A DNA stretch of 50,371 bases from Chloroflexota bacterium (lineage in GTDB: Bacteria; Chloroflexota; Anaerolineae; Aggregatilineales; Phototrophicaceae), in NCBI GenBank assembly GCA_011525385.1, contig WTGF01000047.1:1-50371 (forward strand), read 5' to 3'. The notes beneath the pieces were generated by a model. That model ran no database searches. It was not told where the DNA came from and worked only from the letters and a program-made list of their open reading frames with translations. The number at the start of each line of letters is the position of its first letter. The first letter of the stretch is position 1. A program made the translations under genes and the position numbers. Of this stretch, positions 50,105 through 50,371 are shown piece after piece.

Positions 50105-50371
50105 GCCTCTGTGGCGAATCCCCCTACCGAACCCGCAACGCGCCACGCCCGCGCGACCTGCCAACCCGCCCGAAAAAATCTCTCTGTGCCCTCTGTGCCT
50201 CTGTGGCGAATCCCCCGTACCGAACCCGCAACGCGCCACGCCCGCACGACCTGCCAACCCGCCCGCCAGAGCGCAAAAAATGTAGGGGCGAGCCTTGGCT
50301 CGCCCAAATCACCCCCCTCTGTGGCCTCTGCGCCTCTGTGGCGAATCCCCCTACCGAACCCGCAACGCGCC
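50105..50371. repeat. Three direct repeats of about 68 bp
   Basis: Copies at 50105-50172, 50197-50265 and 50332-50371 (truncated) start GCCTCTGTGGCGAATCCCC and continue through ACCGAACCCGCAACGCGCC to AACCCGCCCG. Copies 1 and 2 differ by one inserted G and one A/G change. Spacers differ in content, one holding a CTCTGTG module and the other a hairpin. Confidence 0.85.
50286..50305. repeat. GGGCGA-family hairpin, copy 10
   Basis: GGGCGAGCC, loop TT, GGCTCGCCC, preceded by TGTAG: a perfect 9-bp stem identical to copy 6. Confidence 0.85.

Larger units (their letters stand above)
49863..50371. repeat. Intergenic repeat mosaic at the right edge
   Basis: No gene is supported. The stretch holds a mismatched hairpin (49957-49977), CTCTGTG modules (about 49988-50010, 50100-50117, 50180-50210 and 50318-50342), a G-tract module (50054-50096), a perfect hairpin (50286-50305), and three long direct repeats starting at 50105, 50197 and 50332. 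The last repeat is cut by the window end. Confidence 0.75.

Noticed and set aside
50105..50371. CRISPR array at the right edge
   Set aside because: Repeats are too long (about 68 bp), irregularly spaced, and the spacers are themselves known repeat modules; no cas gene is near.

Overview
The window looks like a chromosomal segment of a GC-rich, free-living bacterium, most likely Chloroflexota (Anaerolineae/Caldilineae-like). That placement is inferred from gene content and style, not from a marker gene: a Ser/Thr kinase fused to a STAND-type NTPase and WD40 propellers, stacks of cytoplasmic GH29 fucosidases, an HtrA-TSP3-VWA surface protein, and dense mosaic intergenic repeats. The only stable RNA gene seen is tRNA-Ser(GGA). 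No rRNA, CRISPR array, integrase or prophage gene was found.

Layout. 0.3-4.0 kb: a membrane-anchored clan GH-A hydrolase-like protein coupled to a GT39/PMT-like membrane glycosyltransferase. 4.0-7.0 kb (minus): guanine deaminase, a Gfo/Idh/MocA oxidoreductase and a gamma-glutamylcyclotransferase-like protein. 7.1-16.6 kb: a 908-residue protein of uncertain family (possibly GAP1-like), divergent from a 1552-residue kinase/STAND/WD40 receptor, followed by a membrane-anchored Amidase_3 cell-wall hydrolase. 16.9-19.8 kb: tRNA-Ser with a clear terminator, then a fused [2Fe-2S]/molybdopterin hydroxylase. 20.0-49.9 kb: a glycan-catabolism region with five GH29 alpha-L-fucosidase family genes, a GHL6-like putative glycosidase, an AKR of the L-fucose/D-threo-aldose dehydrogenase type, a sulfatase, two tandem MFS transporters, an ABC sugar importer without its ATPase, a LacI regulator, an Ldh_2 dehydrogenase, a VCBS/ASPIC secreted protein, and a divergent GroEL-like protein paired with a BNR propeller.

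How the parts may work together. None of the five GH29 proteins nor the sulfatase has a visible signal peptide, so fucosylated (possibly sulfated) oligosaccharides are probably imported first, by the ABC or MFS systems, and trimmed in the cytoplasm. Released L-fucose could be oxidised by the AKR and later dehydrogenases. Two near-palindromic LacI-type sites lie just downstream of the -10 boxes of the GHL6-like gene and of the ABC operon. They link these loci, 18 kb apart, to the LacI gene at 46.4 kb.

Intergenic regions carry a modular repeat system: GGGCGA-stem hairpins whose inner stem bases covary between copies, G-tract modules with quadruplex potential, CTCTGTG-rich modules, and two ~145-bp segments with terminal inverted repeats. 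One of these segments splits a hairpin element and is flanked by an 11-bp direct repeat. These repeats, the operator pair and the GroEL-like/BNR operon are the most unusual signals.
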